In this document: positions 52,114 through 59,733 of the stretch, in pieces
Layout: each line of letters begins with the position of its first letter
Position numbering within the stretch: position 1 is the first letter of the stretch
Assembly: GCA_023382595.1 (NCBI GenBank)
Contig: JAHDWB010000001.1
Coordinates: 1,860,001 to 1,924,000 of the forward strand
Source of the DNA: Anaerolineales bacterium
GTDB lineage: Bacteria > Chloroflexota > Anaerolineae > Anaerolineales > Villigracilaceae
Reading direction: 5' to 3'
DNA: 64,000 bases
Translations under genes and position numbers: made by a program
The notes under the pieces: generated by a model
What the model saw: only the letters and a program-made list of their open reading frames with translations
The model's database searches: none
Told to the model about the DNA's origin: nothing

Positions 52114-52542
52114 TTAGAAGGGAATGTCATCTTCGGGCGGCAGTTCCGCCATTTCCATGCCGCCGCTGCCCATGGAGGGTCCGCTGTCGCTTTCGTTGCG
52201 GGAGGAGAGGAAGCGCACGGTCTGGGCGGTGACTTCGAAGGATGAACCGGCGGAGCCGTCCTGCTTGGTCCAGATGCGCGGACCGCCGGTGGCTTTGTCC
52301 GGTGTCAGGCGTCCTTCGATCAATACCTTGGAGCCTTTCTTGAGATACTGGTTGCAGGCTTCGGCGGTTTTTCCCCATGTTGAAATGCGGAACCAGATGG
52401 TCTCCTTGACCTGCTCGCCGTTTCCGGCTGTATATTGGCGGCTGGTGGCAACCGAGAAGGAAGTCACTGCCTGACCGGTTGGCGTGTAGCGCATTTCGGG
52501 GTCCCTGCCTACATTGCCAACGATGATAAGAGTGTGATACAT
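52114..52542 (-). CDS. ssb: Single-stranded DNA-binding protein
   Basis: A 142-residue SSB. The OB fold (~1-110) begins 'MYHTLIIVGNVGRDPEMRYTPTGQAVTSFSVATSR', with 'ETIWFRISTWGKTAEACNQYLKKGSKVLIEGRL'. A Gly/Ser/Met-rich tail ends in the acidic tip 'PPEDDIPF' that recruits partner enzymes. It protects ssDNA in replication and repair. An AAAGGAG ribosome binding site precedes the ATG. It heads the ssb-DUF3467-translin-membrane protein operon. Confidence 0.96.
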   Translation of the reverse strand: MYHTLIIVGNVGRDPEMRYTPTGQAVTSFSVATSRQYTAGNGEQVKETIWFRISTWGKTAEACNQYLKKGSKVLIEGRLTPDKATGGPRIWTKQDGSAGSSFEVTAQTVRFLSSRNESDSGPSMGSGGMEMAELPPEDDIPF

Positions 52543-52702
52543 GGGGGAAGATCTCCTTTGGATTTAAGGTACCCGCCGAACGGCGGCGGGGGAAAACTTG
52601 AACTATTCCCATTTTACACCACTCATGTTTCGTAAGAAAGTAATTTAAGGAATAGTCAGGATTTAAATCAATACGCACAGACCAAATTCGAGGAGAAGAA
52701 TC

Positions 52703-53236
52703 ATGTCTGGAACAGCCCCCAAACGTTACCATCCTGTACATGTCGTCATCCACTGGCTTATGGCTTTGCTTGTTTTTATGATGCTGGGCGTCGGCAAGTT
52801 TGCCATGCCCGGCGTTTCGCCGGATGATCCGCAGAAGGTGATGATGCTGCAATCCCACACCTACATCGGCGGCGGGATCGCCCTTTTGCTGATCATCCGT
52901 TTGGTGCTGCGCTTCACCACCAAGCGTCCCGCGCCTGCGGATGCCGGCAATGCCTTCCTGAATCTTGTTGCCAAAGCGACGCATTTCCTGCTGTACCTGC
53001 TGTTGATCGGCATGGCTGTCAGCGGACTTGGCATGTATCAACTGGCGAACCTGCCGGCAGTGTTCGGAGGCGCGCAGCCGTATCCGCCCGATTTCTTTGA
53101 GTACATCCCGCGCGGCGGTCATGGACTTATCTCCTGGCTGTTGCTGCTGTTGGTGGCGCTTCACTTCGGCGCGGCGATGTACCATCAGTTCATCAAAAAG
53201 GATAATTTGCTGGCGCGCATGTGGTTCGGCAAATAG
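52703..53236 (+). CDS. Cytochrome b561-type diheme membrane protein
   Basis: A 177-residue protein with four membrane helices (~15-32, 50-72, 92-115, 140-162). Haem-ligand His residues are visible at 'YHPVHVVIHWLMAL' in helix 1, 'LQSHTYIGGGIALL' in helix 2 and 'LLVALHFGAAMYHQF' in helix 4, as in the bacterial CybB family. It moves electrons between quinol and periplasmic acceptors. A GAGGAG ribosome binding site precedes the ATG. It is divergent from ssb. Confidence 0.92.
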   Translation: MSGTAPKRYHPVHVVIHWLMALLVFMMLGVGKFAMPGVSPDDPQKVMMLQSHTYIGGGIALLLIIRLVLRFTTKRPAPADAGNAFLNLVAKATHFLLYLLLIGMAVSGLGMYQLANLPAVFGGAQPYPPDFFEYIPRGGHGLISWLLLLLVALHFGAAMYHQFIKKDNLLARMWFGK

Positions 53237-53289
53237 GTCTTTCAACGCAGGCGTGACGGATGCCCTTTGCTCCGTCACGCCTTTTGTAT

Positions 53290-53295
53290 TATAGT
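53290..53295 (+). promoter_or_regulatory. -10 element (TATAGT) for a leaderless transcript
   Basis: TATAGT ends 7 nt before the ATG at 53303, without a Shine-Dalgarno sequence. Confidence 0.5.
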
Positions 53296-53302
53296 TGCCG
53301 TC

Positions 53303-53668
53303 ATGGAATGGCAGATCGAATATTATTCCAACGAGGACTATTTGTACATAAGGACAAAGGGGGTGTTGACCGCCGAGTCTGCAAACGCGATGGTGATGGA
53401 GGTCGTGGAAGCCGCCGCCCGTCATCGCTGTGACCGGCAGATCGTAGATCACCGCAACACGACTTTTGCCCTGAGCTTTTTCGAATATTATCAGCGCCCT
53501 GAAGTGAACAAACAGATCGGCATCTCACAACGCTGGAAGATCGCCATGGTGTTCAGCGAGATGGGCGAGAATACGCACTTCATGGAAACGGTCTTCCGGA
53601 ACCGCGGATATAACTTCCGCCAGTTCGATGATATCGGGAAGGCAAAAGAATGGCTGTTAAGCGAATAA
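53303..53668 (+). CDS. STAS/SpoIIAA-like protein
   Basis: A 121-residue cytoplasmic protein. 'YLYIRTKGVLTAESANAMVMEVVEAAARHRCDRQIVDHRNTTFALSF', followed by 'RWKIAMVFSEMGENTHFMETVFRNRGYNFRQFDD', has the alternating strand-helix pattern of SpoIIAA-like proteins. The function is unknown. The start at 53303 is chosen because it is 7 nt after a -10 element and at the beginning of the conserved region. Confidence 0.7.
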   Translation: MEWQIEYYSNEDYLYIRTKGVLTAESANAMVMEVVEAAARHRCDRQIVDHRNTTFALSFFEYYQRPEVNKQIGISQRWKIAMVFSEMGENTHFMETVFRNRGYNFRQFDDIGKAKEWLLSE

Positions 53669-53687
53669 CCCAAAAACGGAGGAAAAT

Positions 53688-54050
53688 ATGACCGTTAAAC
53701 ATTCGAACGAAGTGGAAGTGAAGAACGTTGCCGCAGGGAAGGATACGACCATTCAGGTGTTGATCTCATCAAAAGAGGGTCCGAACTTCGCCTTGCGGAA
53801 GTTCTCCATGAAACCCGGCGGAGGGATGCCGCGCCATACCAACGAGGTGGAGCACGAGCAATACGTCCTGCGCGGCGAAGCGACCATCACCATCGGCGAC
53901 GAGACGCATCACGTAAAGACGGGAGATGCAGTCTTTATCCCGGCGGGTGTGATCCATTCGTATGAGAATACGGGCGGAGAACCGTTCGAGTTTCTGTGTA
54001 TCGTCCCTAACAAGGAGGATGTGATCAGGGTTGTGGATGAATCCTGCTAA
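53688..54050 (+). CDS. Cupin domain protein
   Basis: A 120-residue single-domain cupin. 'PGGGMPRHTNEVEHEQYVLRGEATITIGDETHHVKTGDAVFIPAGVIHSYENTG' contains both cupin motifs with metal ligands (His, His/Glu, His). It may be a metal-dependent sensor or enzyme. An ACGGAGG ribosome binding site precedes the ATG. It lies 19 nt after the STAS-like gene and is probably co-transcribed. Confidence 0.93.
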   Translation: MTVKHSNEVEVKNVAAGKDTTIQVLISSKEGPNFALRKFSMKPGGGMPRHTNEVEHEQYVLRGEATITIGDETHHVKTGDAVFIPAGVIHSYENTGGEPFEFLCIVPNKEDVIRVVDESC

Positions 54051-54071
54051 GTTTGAATCCTTTGGGAGGCG

Positions 54072-55286
54072 TTGATGAAGAAACTATTTCTGATTGCATT
54101 GATTTTCATTACAGCCTGCTCGACTCCCCAGCCGCAGGTGACCGTGACTGCGCCGCCGACAGTCACCGCCGCGCTGACATCCACGCCGCAGCCTACTTCA
54201 ACTCCAGTTCCGCCCCCGACGCTCACCTTTACGCCTACTGCCGTCACATACTCCGCCGAGCAACTGGAGAGTATGACGGATGATGCGAAGATTGAGGCGG
54301 CGCGAGAGATGGTGGGGGATGCGTTTGGGGATAAAACGATTGCGGGGGAGAGTGTGGAGGGGTCGGAGGCGACGTTTTTCAGTACGTATCGGACGACGGA
54401 TGAATGGGGCAATAGTGTCAATAGGAATTTTACGGCAGGAGGAGTGAATCTGAAGACGGGTGAAGTGGTCCCAGGCTACAGCCCCATGGAATTGGTTGCG
54501 TTGTATGCGGAAGGGAATATGCCTGAGACATTTTTCTTTAATCGCGAAAAAGTCCACCTAGTGGAAGATACTGAGAGTCCGCTGGCTAGGGCACAGGAGG
54601 CGACCTACCAAGGAGTGGACTACCCCGCGGAGATCACCTACTGGCAGAATGAGGAGGGAGAGATAGTGCTCGTAGACTGGCCTGCGTGGCCTGGGGGACC
54701 GAGAGGACTAGTCACCTGTGCTATGAGCGAGGATGGTAGATTGATACAACTACTGCCAGTGGATCTGGAAGTAAAATTGACACTAGAAAACCTTAGTGCA
54801 AAGGAGAGAGAGGCGATCTTTTCACGACTGACGCGTGATCATAGAAATCAAGATTTAGTTACAGCGATAAATGATCCAAATGGGGTGGTAATCTCTGTGG
54901 GATTGCTAAAAAGTACCACCCCAAGCTATTGGGGTGGGGACGAAAACGAGTCACCTAGGACAGCGATGAGCTACTGGAAGAAATATGAAAATGAGTCTAC
55001 ATCTGATACTATGGTATGGTCTCATACGGCTGACTATCGAAATCCTGGGATTGTCGTTGCTTTTACTATTATTCCAGATAGATTGGTAAAAAACTGGAAG
55101 ATGATGTTAACCTATAAAAACGGAGAATATCAAACTAGTGATTTGGCATCGAGTCTTGCAGTAGCAAACCAGACTACCGCAAGCAGGGGTGATTTCGATC
55201 GTTTATACTACGGACCGTATATGGATATAACGAAAGCTTTGATGAAATATGGTGTGCGACTTGAGATGTTTGATGCTGGCAAGTAA
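54072..55286 (+). CDS. Lipoprotein of unknown function
   Basis: A 404-residue lipoprotein. The lipobox 'FITACS' (Cys ~16) is followed by a Thr/Pro linker (~18-55). The rest is soluble, with an acidic middle 'YQGVDYPAEITYWQNEEGEIVLVDWPAWPGGPRGLV'. I recognise no family. Codon use changes near 54550: upstream is GC-rich like neighbours, while downstream is rich in CTA, GTA, AGA, ATA and AAA codons. The C-terminal part may therefore come from a different source. GGGAGG lies before the ATG. Confidence 0.7.
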   Translation: MMKKLFLIALIFITACSTPQPQVTVTAPPTVTAALTSTPQPTSTPVPPPTLTFTPTAVTYSAEQLESMTDDAKIEAAREMVGDAFGDKTIAGESVEGSEATFFSTYRTTDEWGNSVNRNFTAGGVNLKTGEVVPGYSPMELVALYAEGNMPETFFFNREKVHLVEDTESPLARAQEATYQGVDYPAEITYWQNEEGEIVLVDWPAWPGGPRGLVTCAMSEDGRLIQLLPVDLEVKLTLENLSAKEREAIFSRLTRDHRNQDLVTAINDPNGVVISVGLLKSTTPSYWGGDENESPRTAMSYWKKYENESTSDTMVWSHTADYRNPGIVVAFTIIPDRLVKNWKMMLTYKNGEYQTSDLASSLAVANQTTASRGDFDRLYYGPYMDITKALMKYGVRLEMFDAGK

Positions 55287-55326
55287 TGATTGAAGTGCTT
55301 GTGTGAGTGTGCTAGGCTGAGTATGT

Positions 55327-55590
55327 ATGGGGATGTTGCGAGGAGTAGTAATTGGGGTAGTCCTACTGGTAGGGATGTTTTGGCAACCTGCTATCGTAGA
55401 AGCACAGATTTGTAGTGGCACAGTGGCGGTGGAGTGTGGGTCTATTGTTTGTTTAAATCCTGCTGGAGCTACATGTCCTGGTAATGACTGGGGCTGTGGC
55501 GGGGGGGTGGGATGGAGGCAGACACTGGAATGCTCGGCGCCATTCGGACAGTGCAAGGTGGATAATGTCTGTGCGCAGGCGGGGATGTGA
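55327..55590 (+). CDS. Small secreted cysteine-rich protein
   Basis: An 87-residue product with a signal peptide (~1-27, cleavage near 'VEAQ'), leaving about 60 residues with eight Cys ('ICSGTVAVECGSIVCLNPAGATCPGNDWGCGGG...LECSAPFGQCKVDNVCAQAGM'). The even count suggests four disulfides, implying an oxidised extracellular location. The ribosome binding site is weak, and ATG 55333 is an alternative start. Base composition matches the anomalous tail of the preceding gene. The family is unknown. Confidence 0.5.
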   Translation: MGMLRGVVIGVVLLVGMFWQPAIVEAQICSGTVAVECGSIVCLNPAGATCPGNDWGCGGGVGWRQTLECSAPFGQCKVDNVCAQAGM

Positions 55591-55606
55591 CTTAATACTA
55601 TGCTGT

Positions 55607-56317
55607 TTACAACGGCGTCTTCATCGGGATGCCCGCCTTGCGCGGAAACTTCGGCGGCGTGGCGGCAACCTTGTCCACGAGTACAAGATAGCGGTCATCG
55701 GGCACGCCGGGCAATTCGACGGGGATGACCTGTTTCAATTTTCCGCCCAACAACTTCATCGCTTTTTCAGCGGACTGCGCCTCGGCGGGTCCGCTTTCGC
55801 CTTTTTGCGCGAGCATCGTCCCGCCGACCTTGACGAGCGGAAGCAAGTATTCGCTCAGGATGTTGAGGTTGGCAACCGCGCGCGCCACAGCGTAATCATA
55901 AGATTCGCGGTGCGCTGGGTTTTGTCCCAGCGTTTCCGCGCGCGTCTGAATGACCTCCACATCCTCCAGCCCGAGCTTGCTGATGATGTGCTGGCAGAAC
56001 ATCGCCTTTTTGCCAACTGACTCCACCAGCGTAACGTGCATGGTCGGATAGACGATCTTGAGGGGAATGCCCGGGAACCCCGCACCAGTTCCAACGTCCA
56101 CGAGGCGAAGCGGGGGCATGCCTTTCCACGCCAGCACGCAGGAATATGAATCCAGAAAATGCTTGGTGCGGATCGACTCCACATCCCGAATGGCGGTCAG
56201 GTTGAATTTCTGATTCCACTCCACCAACTCCTTCTCGTAGTTGATGAGCGCCATCACCTGCCGCGCCGTCAGGTGGACATTGAAAAGCGTGCGGGCGTCG
56301 TTGATCAGGGCATCCAT
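55607..56317 (-). CDS. rsmG: 16S rRNA (guanine527-N7) methyltransferase
   Basis: A 236-residue GidB/RsmG enzyme methylating G527 of 16S rRNA. 'WNQKFNLTAIRDVESIRTKHFLDSYSC' is the family N-terminus. The SAM site is 'LVDVGTGAGFPGIPLKIVYPTMHVTLVESVGKKAMFC', followed by 'VARAVANLNILSEYLLPLVKVGG'. The ATG at 56317 lies exactly 7 nt after TATAAT, so translation is probably leaderless. The C-terminus is of normal length. Confidence 0.95.
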   Translation of the reverse strand: MDALINDARTLFNVHLTARQVMALINYEKELVEWNQKFNLTAIRDVESIRTKHFLDSYSCVLAWKGMPPLRLVDVGTGAGFPGIPLKIVYPTMHVTLVESVGKKAMFCQHIISKLGLEDVEVIQTRAETLGQNPAHRESYDYAVARAVANLNILSEYLLPLVKVGGTMLAQKGESGPAEAQSAEKAMKLLGGKLKQVIPVELPGVPDDRYLVLVDKVAATPPKFPRKAGIPMKTPL

Positions 56318-56324
56318 TGCGTTG

Positions 56325-56330
56325 ATTATA
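56325..56330 (-). promoter_or_regulatory. -10 element (TATAAT) of rsmG, leaderless
   Basis: On the minus strand TATAAT is followed by CAACGCA and the ATG. There is no ribosome binding site. Confidence 0.65.
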
Positions 56331-56337
56331 CCCAGCG

Positions 56338-56388
56338 CGGTCACAAATTGCGCTTTTTAGAGAAGGAGGAAAGCGCAATTTGTGACCG
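56338..56388. repeat. 51-bp perfect inverted repeat
   Basis: Nineteen-base arms CGGTCACAAATTGCGCTTT and its complement enclose 13 nt (TTAGAGAAGGAGG). It lies directly upstream of the rsmG -10 element and has no T-run matching a terminator. Confidence 0.8.
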
Positions 56389-56408
56389 TGGGCATTATAT
56401 AAAACAAA

Positions 56409-56434
56409 TGAGGACGGCAGCGCTGCCGTCCTCA
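56409..56434 (-). terminator. Hairpin terminator of the DUF4349 gene
   Basis: TGAGGACGGCAGC / GCTGCCGTCCTCA is a perfect 26-bp palindrome. On the minus strand it is followed by a T-rich stretch. Confidence 0.75.
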
Positions 56435-56451
56435 CCGATACTTGTTTCTGT

Positions 56452-57414
56452 TTACTGCTGCTTTTTCTTTGCTTCGGGCTCGTCGACCTTCTCAATCTTT
56501 TTCCTGTTTCCGCGCATTTTGCGGTACAGCGCGCGGACGCCGAGGAAGACCAGATAGAGCGGGATGCCGATGGTGATCAGGACGGGCACGGTGTTCAGGA
56601 CGAAGTAGATAAGGAAATCCACAAAACCCTGCCAGAAATAGATCAGGTCCTGGATGGCGTCGCGCGCGACGCCCTGCGGCTCCCAACCGCCGATCTCGAT
56701 CGGTTGAATGGTCGCTTCGGCAACGATGCGGATGCTGATGGCGGAAAGCGCGGCGGCTTCCTCGTAATATTTCATCTGCCCCTTGACGAGTTCGATCTGC
56801 TCGCGATAGTAAACCAATTGATTGAAGATGTTGACCACGTCCTCGGTTTCGGTGGCGGTCTCGAGGATGTCGGTCAACTGCCGTTCGGCGGCTTCGAGAT
56901 TCTTCAGGCGGGACTGCAGATCCACGTATTGCGCAGTGACATCCTGCCCGGAGCGTGTTTCGTTCTGCACTTCCACCGCGTTCTCTTTGATCTGATCCAG
57001 CGCGTCATTCAGGCTCTCGGACGGCACGCGGATGGTCAGTGTGGCTTCCGGCGCTTCGACGTTATTGCGGAAGGTTTTATACACATTGGAAGATACAACA
57101 AAACCGCCCATGGTGGTTGCCATGGTCTGGATCTCTTCCATGCGGGCTTCCACGTCCGCAACGACGATGGTGATCTCGGCGTTTTCGATGATCATCCGCT
57201 CGACGTTGGCGGCAGCGACTCCGCCTCCGCCCTGAGCCACGTCGCCTGCGTAATATTCTTCGCTGGCAGGGGCTTCCGCCATCATCGGCATGGGCGCGGA
57301 GTCATACATCGGCTCAATTGCGCTTTCCGAGGCGCCTTGCCGCGCCATGCTCCCGCATGCGGATAACACGATCGCCGCGATGACGATCAAACTAAATGGC
57401 AAAATGCGTTTCAT
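56452..57414 (-). CDS. DUF4349 lipoprotein
   Basis: A 320-residue lipoprotein. The lipobox 'VLSAC' (Cys ~20) is followed by a Met/Ala/Glu-rich linker and the DUF4349 domain (~68-285) with 'IIENAEITIVVADVEARMEEIQTMATTMGGFVVSS', a long coiled coil (~165-225), and a membrane helix (~262-292) with a basic cytoplasmic tail. Proteins of this kind are envelope-anchored; the role is unknown. An AAAGGAGAAG ribosome binding site precedes the ATG. Confidence 0.92.
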   Translation of the reverse strand: MKRILPFSLIVIAAIVLSACGSMARQGASESAIEPMYDSAPMPMMAEAPASEEYYAGDVAQGGGGVAAANVERMIIENAEITIVVADVEARMEEIQTMATTMGGFVVSSNVYKTFRNNVEAPEATLTIRVPSESLNDALDQIKENAVEVQNETRSGQDVTAQYVDLQSRLKNLEAAERQLTDILETATETEDVVNIFNQLVYYREQIELVKGQMKYYEEAAALSAISIRIVAEATIQPIEIGGWEPQGVARDAIQDLIYFWQGFVDFLIYFVLNTVPVLITIGIPLYLVFLGVRALYRKMRGNRKKIEKVDEPEAKKKQQ

Positions 57415-57480
57415 TTTCTTCTCCTTTTACCTTTGGTGATTTCTCTTCCAAAGGACGAACATTCGAGAGAAATAGTTCCG

Positions 57481-58212
57481 CTACCAGCCTTCCGCGATGC
57501 GTGCCGCGTGCTTTTCTGGCAGACCTGCCTCGCGGATGCGCTCCTGCACTTCGGCAATGTTGTATTCCGCGCGGCGCGGAGTCCAAGTCTGTGCATCGGT
57601 ATCGTAGATGGCGTAGGCGGCGCGCGGGTCACGGTCGCGGGGTTGACCGACCGATCCGGGGTTCAGGATCAGCTTCGGGCGGAGTTGGATCGGAACATCC
57701 GGCTTTGTGTATTCGAGGGTGACGCGGTCCGTCTTTTCATCCTTTGCAAAGATGCTCTGGATGTGTGAATGTCCGACAAAACACCAGGGCGTTTCAAAGT
57801 GGTCGAAGTTCAGGCGCGCGGTCAGCGCGTTCAGGATGTATTCCCATAGCGGGTCGCGCGGACTGCCGTGCGCGATGGTCGCATCGCCGCGCACTTTTGT
57901 CCTTTCGGGAAGCGAGCGGATGAAATCCATATTGCTGGCGTTGAGCACTTTTTCGTGGTGCATCAGCGAGCGCTTTGCCTCGCCATTGAACGTCTCCAGC
58001 GACATCTTGCCGATCACCGCCACATCGTGGTTGCCCATCAGGCAGGTGAGATTGGGAATCTCGCGCACTTCCTCCACCACGGCGTTCGGGTCGGGTCCAT
58101 ACCCGACGAGGTCGCCGAGGCACCAGGTCTCGTCCACATGCCCCGCATCGTTCAAGACCGCCTTGAGCGCGGTGAAATTCGCATGAATATCCGACATGAC
58201 TAAAATACGCAT
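57481..58212 (-). CDS. Calcineurin-like metallophosphoesterase (YfcE-like)
   Basis: A 243-residue enzyme with all five metal-binding blocks: 'MSDIHANFTAL', 'CLGDLVGYGPDP', 'LMGNHD', 'IAHGSPRDP' and 'FVGHSHIQ', then 'LNPGSVGQPRD'. It hydrolyses a phosphoester; the substrate is unknown. The start at 58212 has GGAG 4 nt upstream and lies 1 nt past the coaBC stop, so the two are cotranscribed. Confidence 0.93.
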   Translation of the reverse strand: MRILVMSDIHANFTALKAVLNDAGHVDETWCLGDLVGYGPDPNAVVEEVREIPNLTCLMGNHDVAVIGKMSLETFNGEAKRSLMHHEKVLNASNMDFIRSLPERTKVRGDATIAHGSPRDPLWEYILNALTARLNFDHFETPWCFVGHSHIQSIFAKDEKTDRVTLEYTKPDVPIQLRPKLILNPGSVGQPRDRDPRAAYAIYDTDAQTWTPRRAEYNIAEVQERIREAGLPEKHAARIAEGW

Positions 58213-58213
58213 A

Positions 58214-59419
58214 TCACTCCAACAGCCGTGCAACGTGTTCGATGATTTTTTCAGCCGCTTCGCTCTTGCTCATCAACGGCAGGTCTTCCTTCTCGCCGTC
58301 TTTGAACAACAAGGTGATGCGGTTCGTCTCAACGGCAAAGCCCGCATCCGGCGCGGAGATGTCGTTGGCGGCGATGAGATCCAAACCTTTGGATTGTAAC
58401 TTCTCGGAGGCGTTTTCGAGAAGGGCTTGACTCTCCGCCGCGAACCCGACCATGACCTTAAAACGCTTCTTTCCTGACTTTGAGCCTGATACCGTTTTCA
58501 GAATATCCGGCGCCGCCTCAAGCTCGATCTGCGGAATCCCGTCCCGTTTTTTCAGCTTCTCTTTGGCGATTTGCTTCGGGCGGAAGTCCGCCGCTGCCGC
58601 CGCCATGATGAGCGCATCCGCGGATTCGTTCATCAGCGCGTCCAGCATCTCCTGCACGCTCTCCACGCGGACGACCTTCGCACCCACGGGCGGAGTCAAT
58701 GCCGTCGGCGTGGTGATAAGCGTCACGTCTGCGCCGGCATCAATGGCGGCTTGCGCGAGCGCGTAGCCCTGCTTTCCGCTGGAGCGGTTGGTCAGCACAC
58801 GGACGGGGTCGAGCGCTTCCTGCGTCCCGCCTGCGGTGACGACGACTCGTTTGCCAGTGAGTGTTCCATTTTTTCCAAGCGCCGCGCGGATGTGACCGAG
58901 GATCTCCGTCGGCTCGATCATACGTCCCACGCCGGAGAGACCCGAAGCGAGGTGCCCCGTTGCGGGTCCAGCGACCAGACATCCGCGAGAAAGAAGCGTC
59001 TTGAGATTTTCCTGCGTAGCGGGGTGGTCGAACATCCCGCCGTCCATCGCGGGCGCGATCAGGATCGGACACGTCGCCGCCAAGGCTGTGACCGTGAGCA
59101 GGTTGTCCGCGATGCCGTGCGCGAGCTTTGCCATGGTGCTGGCGGTGCAGGGCGCGATGACGAGCAGGTCTGCCGTTTTGCCGAGGCTGACGTGCATGAC
59201 ATGCGCTTCGTCGCCCCACAGGTCCGGGTCGGTGAAGGTGCGGCGACCCGTGACGGATTGGAAGGTGAGCGGCGTGATGAATTTTTCCCCCGCGCCTGTC
59301 AGGATGACATCCACCTGCGCGCCCGCCTGCGTGAGTTTGGAGGCGAGGTCTGCGGCTTTGTACGCGGCAATTGACCCTGTGACGCCAAGAAGGATGTGTT
59401 TGCCTGAAAGGATGGACAT
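58214..59419 (-). CDS. coaBC: Phosphopantothenoylcysteine decarboxylase / phosphopantothenate-cysteine ligase
   Basis: A 401-residue bifunctional CoA-biosynthesis enzyme. The N-terminal CoaC flavodomain (~1-180) has 'LLGVTGSIAAYKAADLASKL', 'HVSLGKTADLLVIAPCTASTMAKLAHGIADNLL' and 'PAMDGGMFDHPATQENL'. The C-terminal CoaB part (~185-400) has 'VVVTAGGTQEALDPVRVLTNRSSGKQGYALA' and 'DLIAANDIS'. It is of normal length. The ATG at 59419 lies exactly 7 nt after TATAAT, so the mRNA is probably leaderless. Confidence 0.96.
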   Translation of the reverse strand: MSILSGKHILLGVTGSIAAYKAADLASKLTQAGAQVDVILTGAGEKFITPLTFQSVTGRRTFTDPDLWGDEAHVMHVSLGKTADLLVIAPCTASTMAKLAHGIADNLLTVTALAATCPILIAPAMDGGMFDHPATQENLKTLLSRGCLVAGPATGHLASGLSGVGRMIEPTEILGHIRAALGKNGTLTGKRVVVTAGGTQEALDPVRVLTNRSSGKQGYALAQAAIDAGADVTLITTPTALTPPVGAKVVRVESVQEMLDALMNESADALIMAAAAADFRPKQIAKEKLKKRDGIPQIELEAAPDILKTVSGSKSGKKRFKVMVGFAAESQALLENASEKLQSKGLDLIAANDISAPDAGFAVETNRITLLFKDGEKEDLPLMSKSEAAEKIIEHVARLLE

Positions 59420-59426
59420 ATCAAAG

Positions 59427-59432
59427 ATTATA
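59427..59432 (-). promoter_or_regulatory. -10 element (TATAAT) of coaBC, leaderless
   Basis: On the minus strand TATAAT is followed by CTTTGAT and the ATG, the same 7-nt spacing as at rsmG. Confidence 0.65.
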
Positions 59433-59474
59433 CATCCAACCTTAAGAAGATAAATGTGAGATTTCAATTCCCCC

Positions 59475-59503
59475 TTGACTCATCCACACGACGGGCATAG
59501 AAT
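59475..59503 (+). promoter_or_regulatory. Promoter of a short transcription unit
   Basis: TTGACT at 59475-59480, a 17-nt spacer and TAGAAT at 59498-59503, with a predicted start near 59510. Confidence 0.65.
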
Positions 59504-59509
59504 AGCGCC

Positions 59510-59652
59510 CAATATGCTTAAGTCCGCCCGCTGGTTTGCGTATTTTTATTTTTACGGTTTCCGAAATTCGGTTGCCGTTGGTGGCGCTTAAGTAAACAGA
59601 GAAAATAAATCTGTATGCAAAAGAGCGAGACCACACGGTCTCGCTCTTTTTT
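59510..59652 (+). ncRNA. Candidate small RNA or small-protein transcript
   Basis: The interval runs from a good promoter to a strong terminator (59619-59652), about 140 nt, with no known gene. It contains a 25-codon ORF (59514-59591) that starts 10 nt after the -10 element and reads MLKSARWFAYFYFYGFRNSV followed by AVGGA. It also holds the short palindrome CCGAAATTCGG. It could be a small RNA or encode an aromatic-rich peptide. No known RNA family is recognised. Confidence 0.4.
59619..59652. terminator. Strong terminator
   Basis: AAAAGAGCGAGACC / GGTCTCGCTCTTTT around ACAC with a T-run. Confidence 0.9.
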
Positions 59653-59659
59653 GTTACCT

Positions 59660-59718
59660 ACCCTCACCCCCGACCCCTCTCCCAATCCCCTTCGGGACGC
59701 TTCGCGGGGAGAGGGGAG
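59660..59718. repeat. CCCCTCTCCC...GGGAGAGGGG palindromic repeat
   Basis: A C-rich arm (59661-59683) and its complement GGGAGAGGGGA (59707-59717) enclose a CTTCGGGACGCTTCGCGG loop. This repeat type is common in bacterial intergenic regions. It lies just before the aroH ribosome binding site. Confidence 0.7.
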
Positions 59719-59733
59719 CATAAGGAGAACTAT

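Noticed and set aside
52127-53452. Long minus-strand frame (441 codons) across ssb and cytochrome b561
   Set aside because: It is a shadow frame covering two well-recognised genes in other frames, and the translation is His/Gln/Arg-rich without domains.
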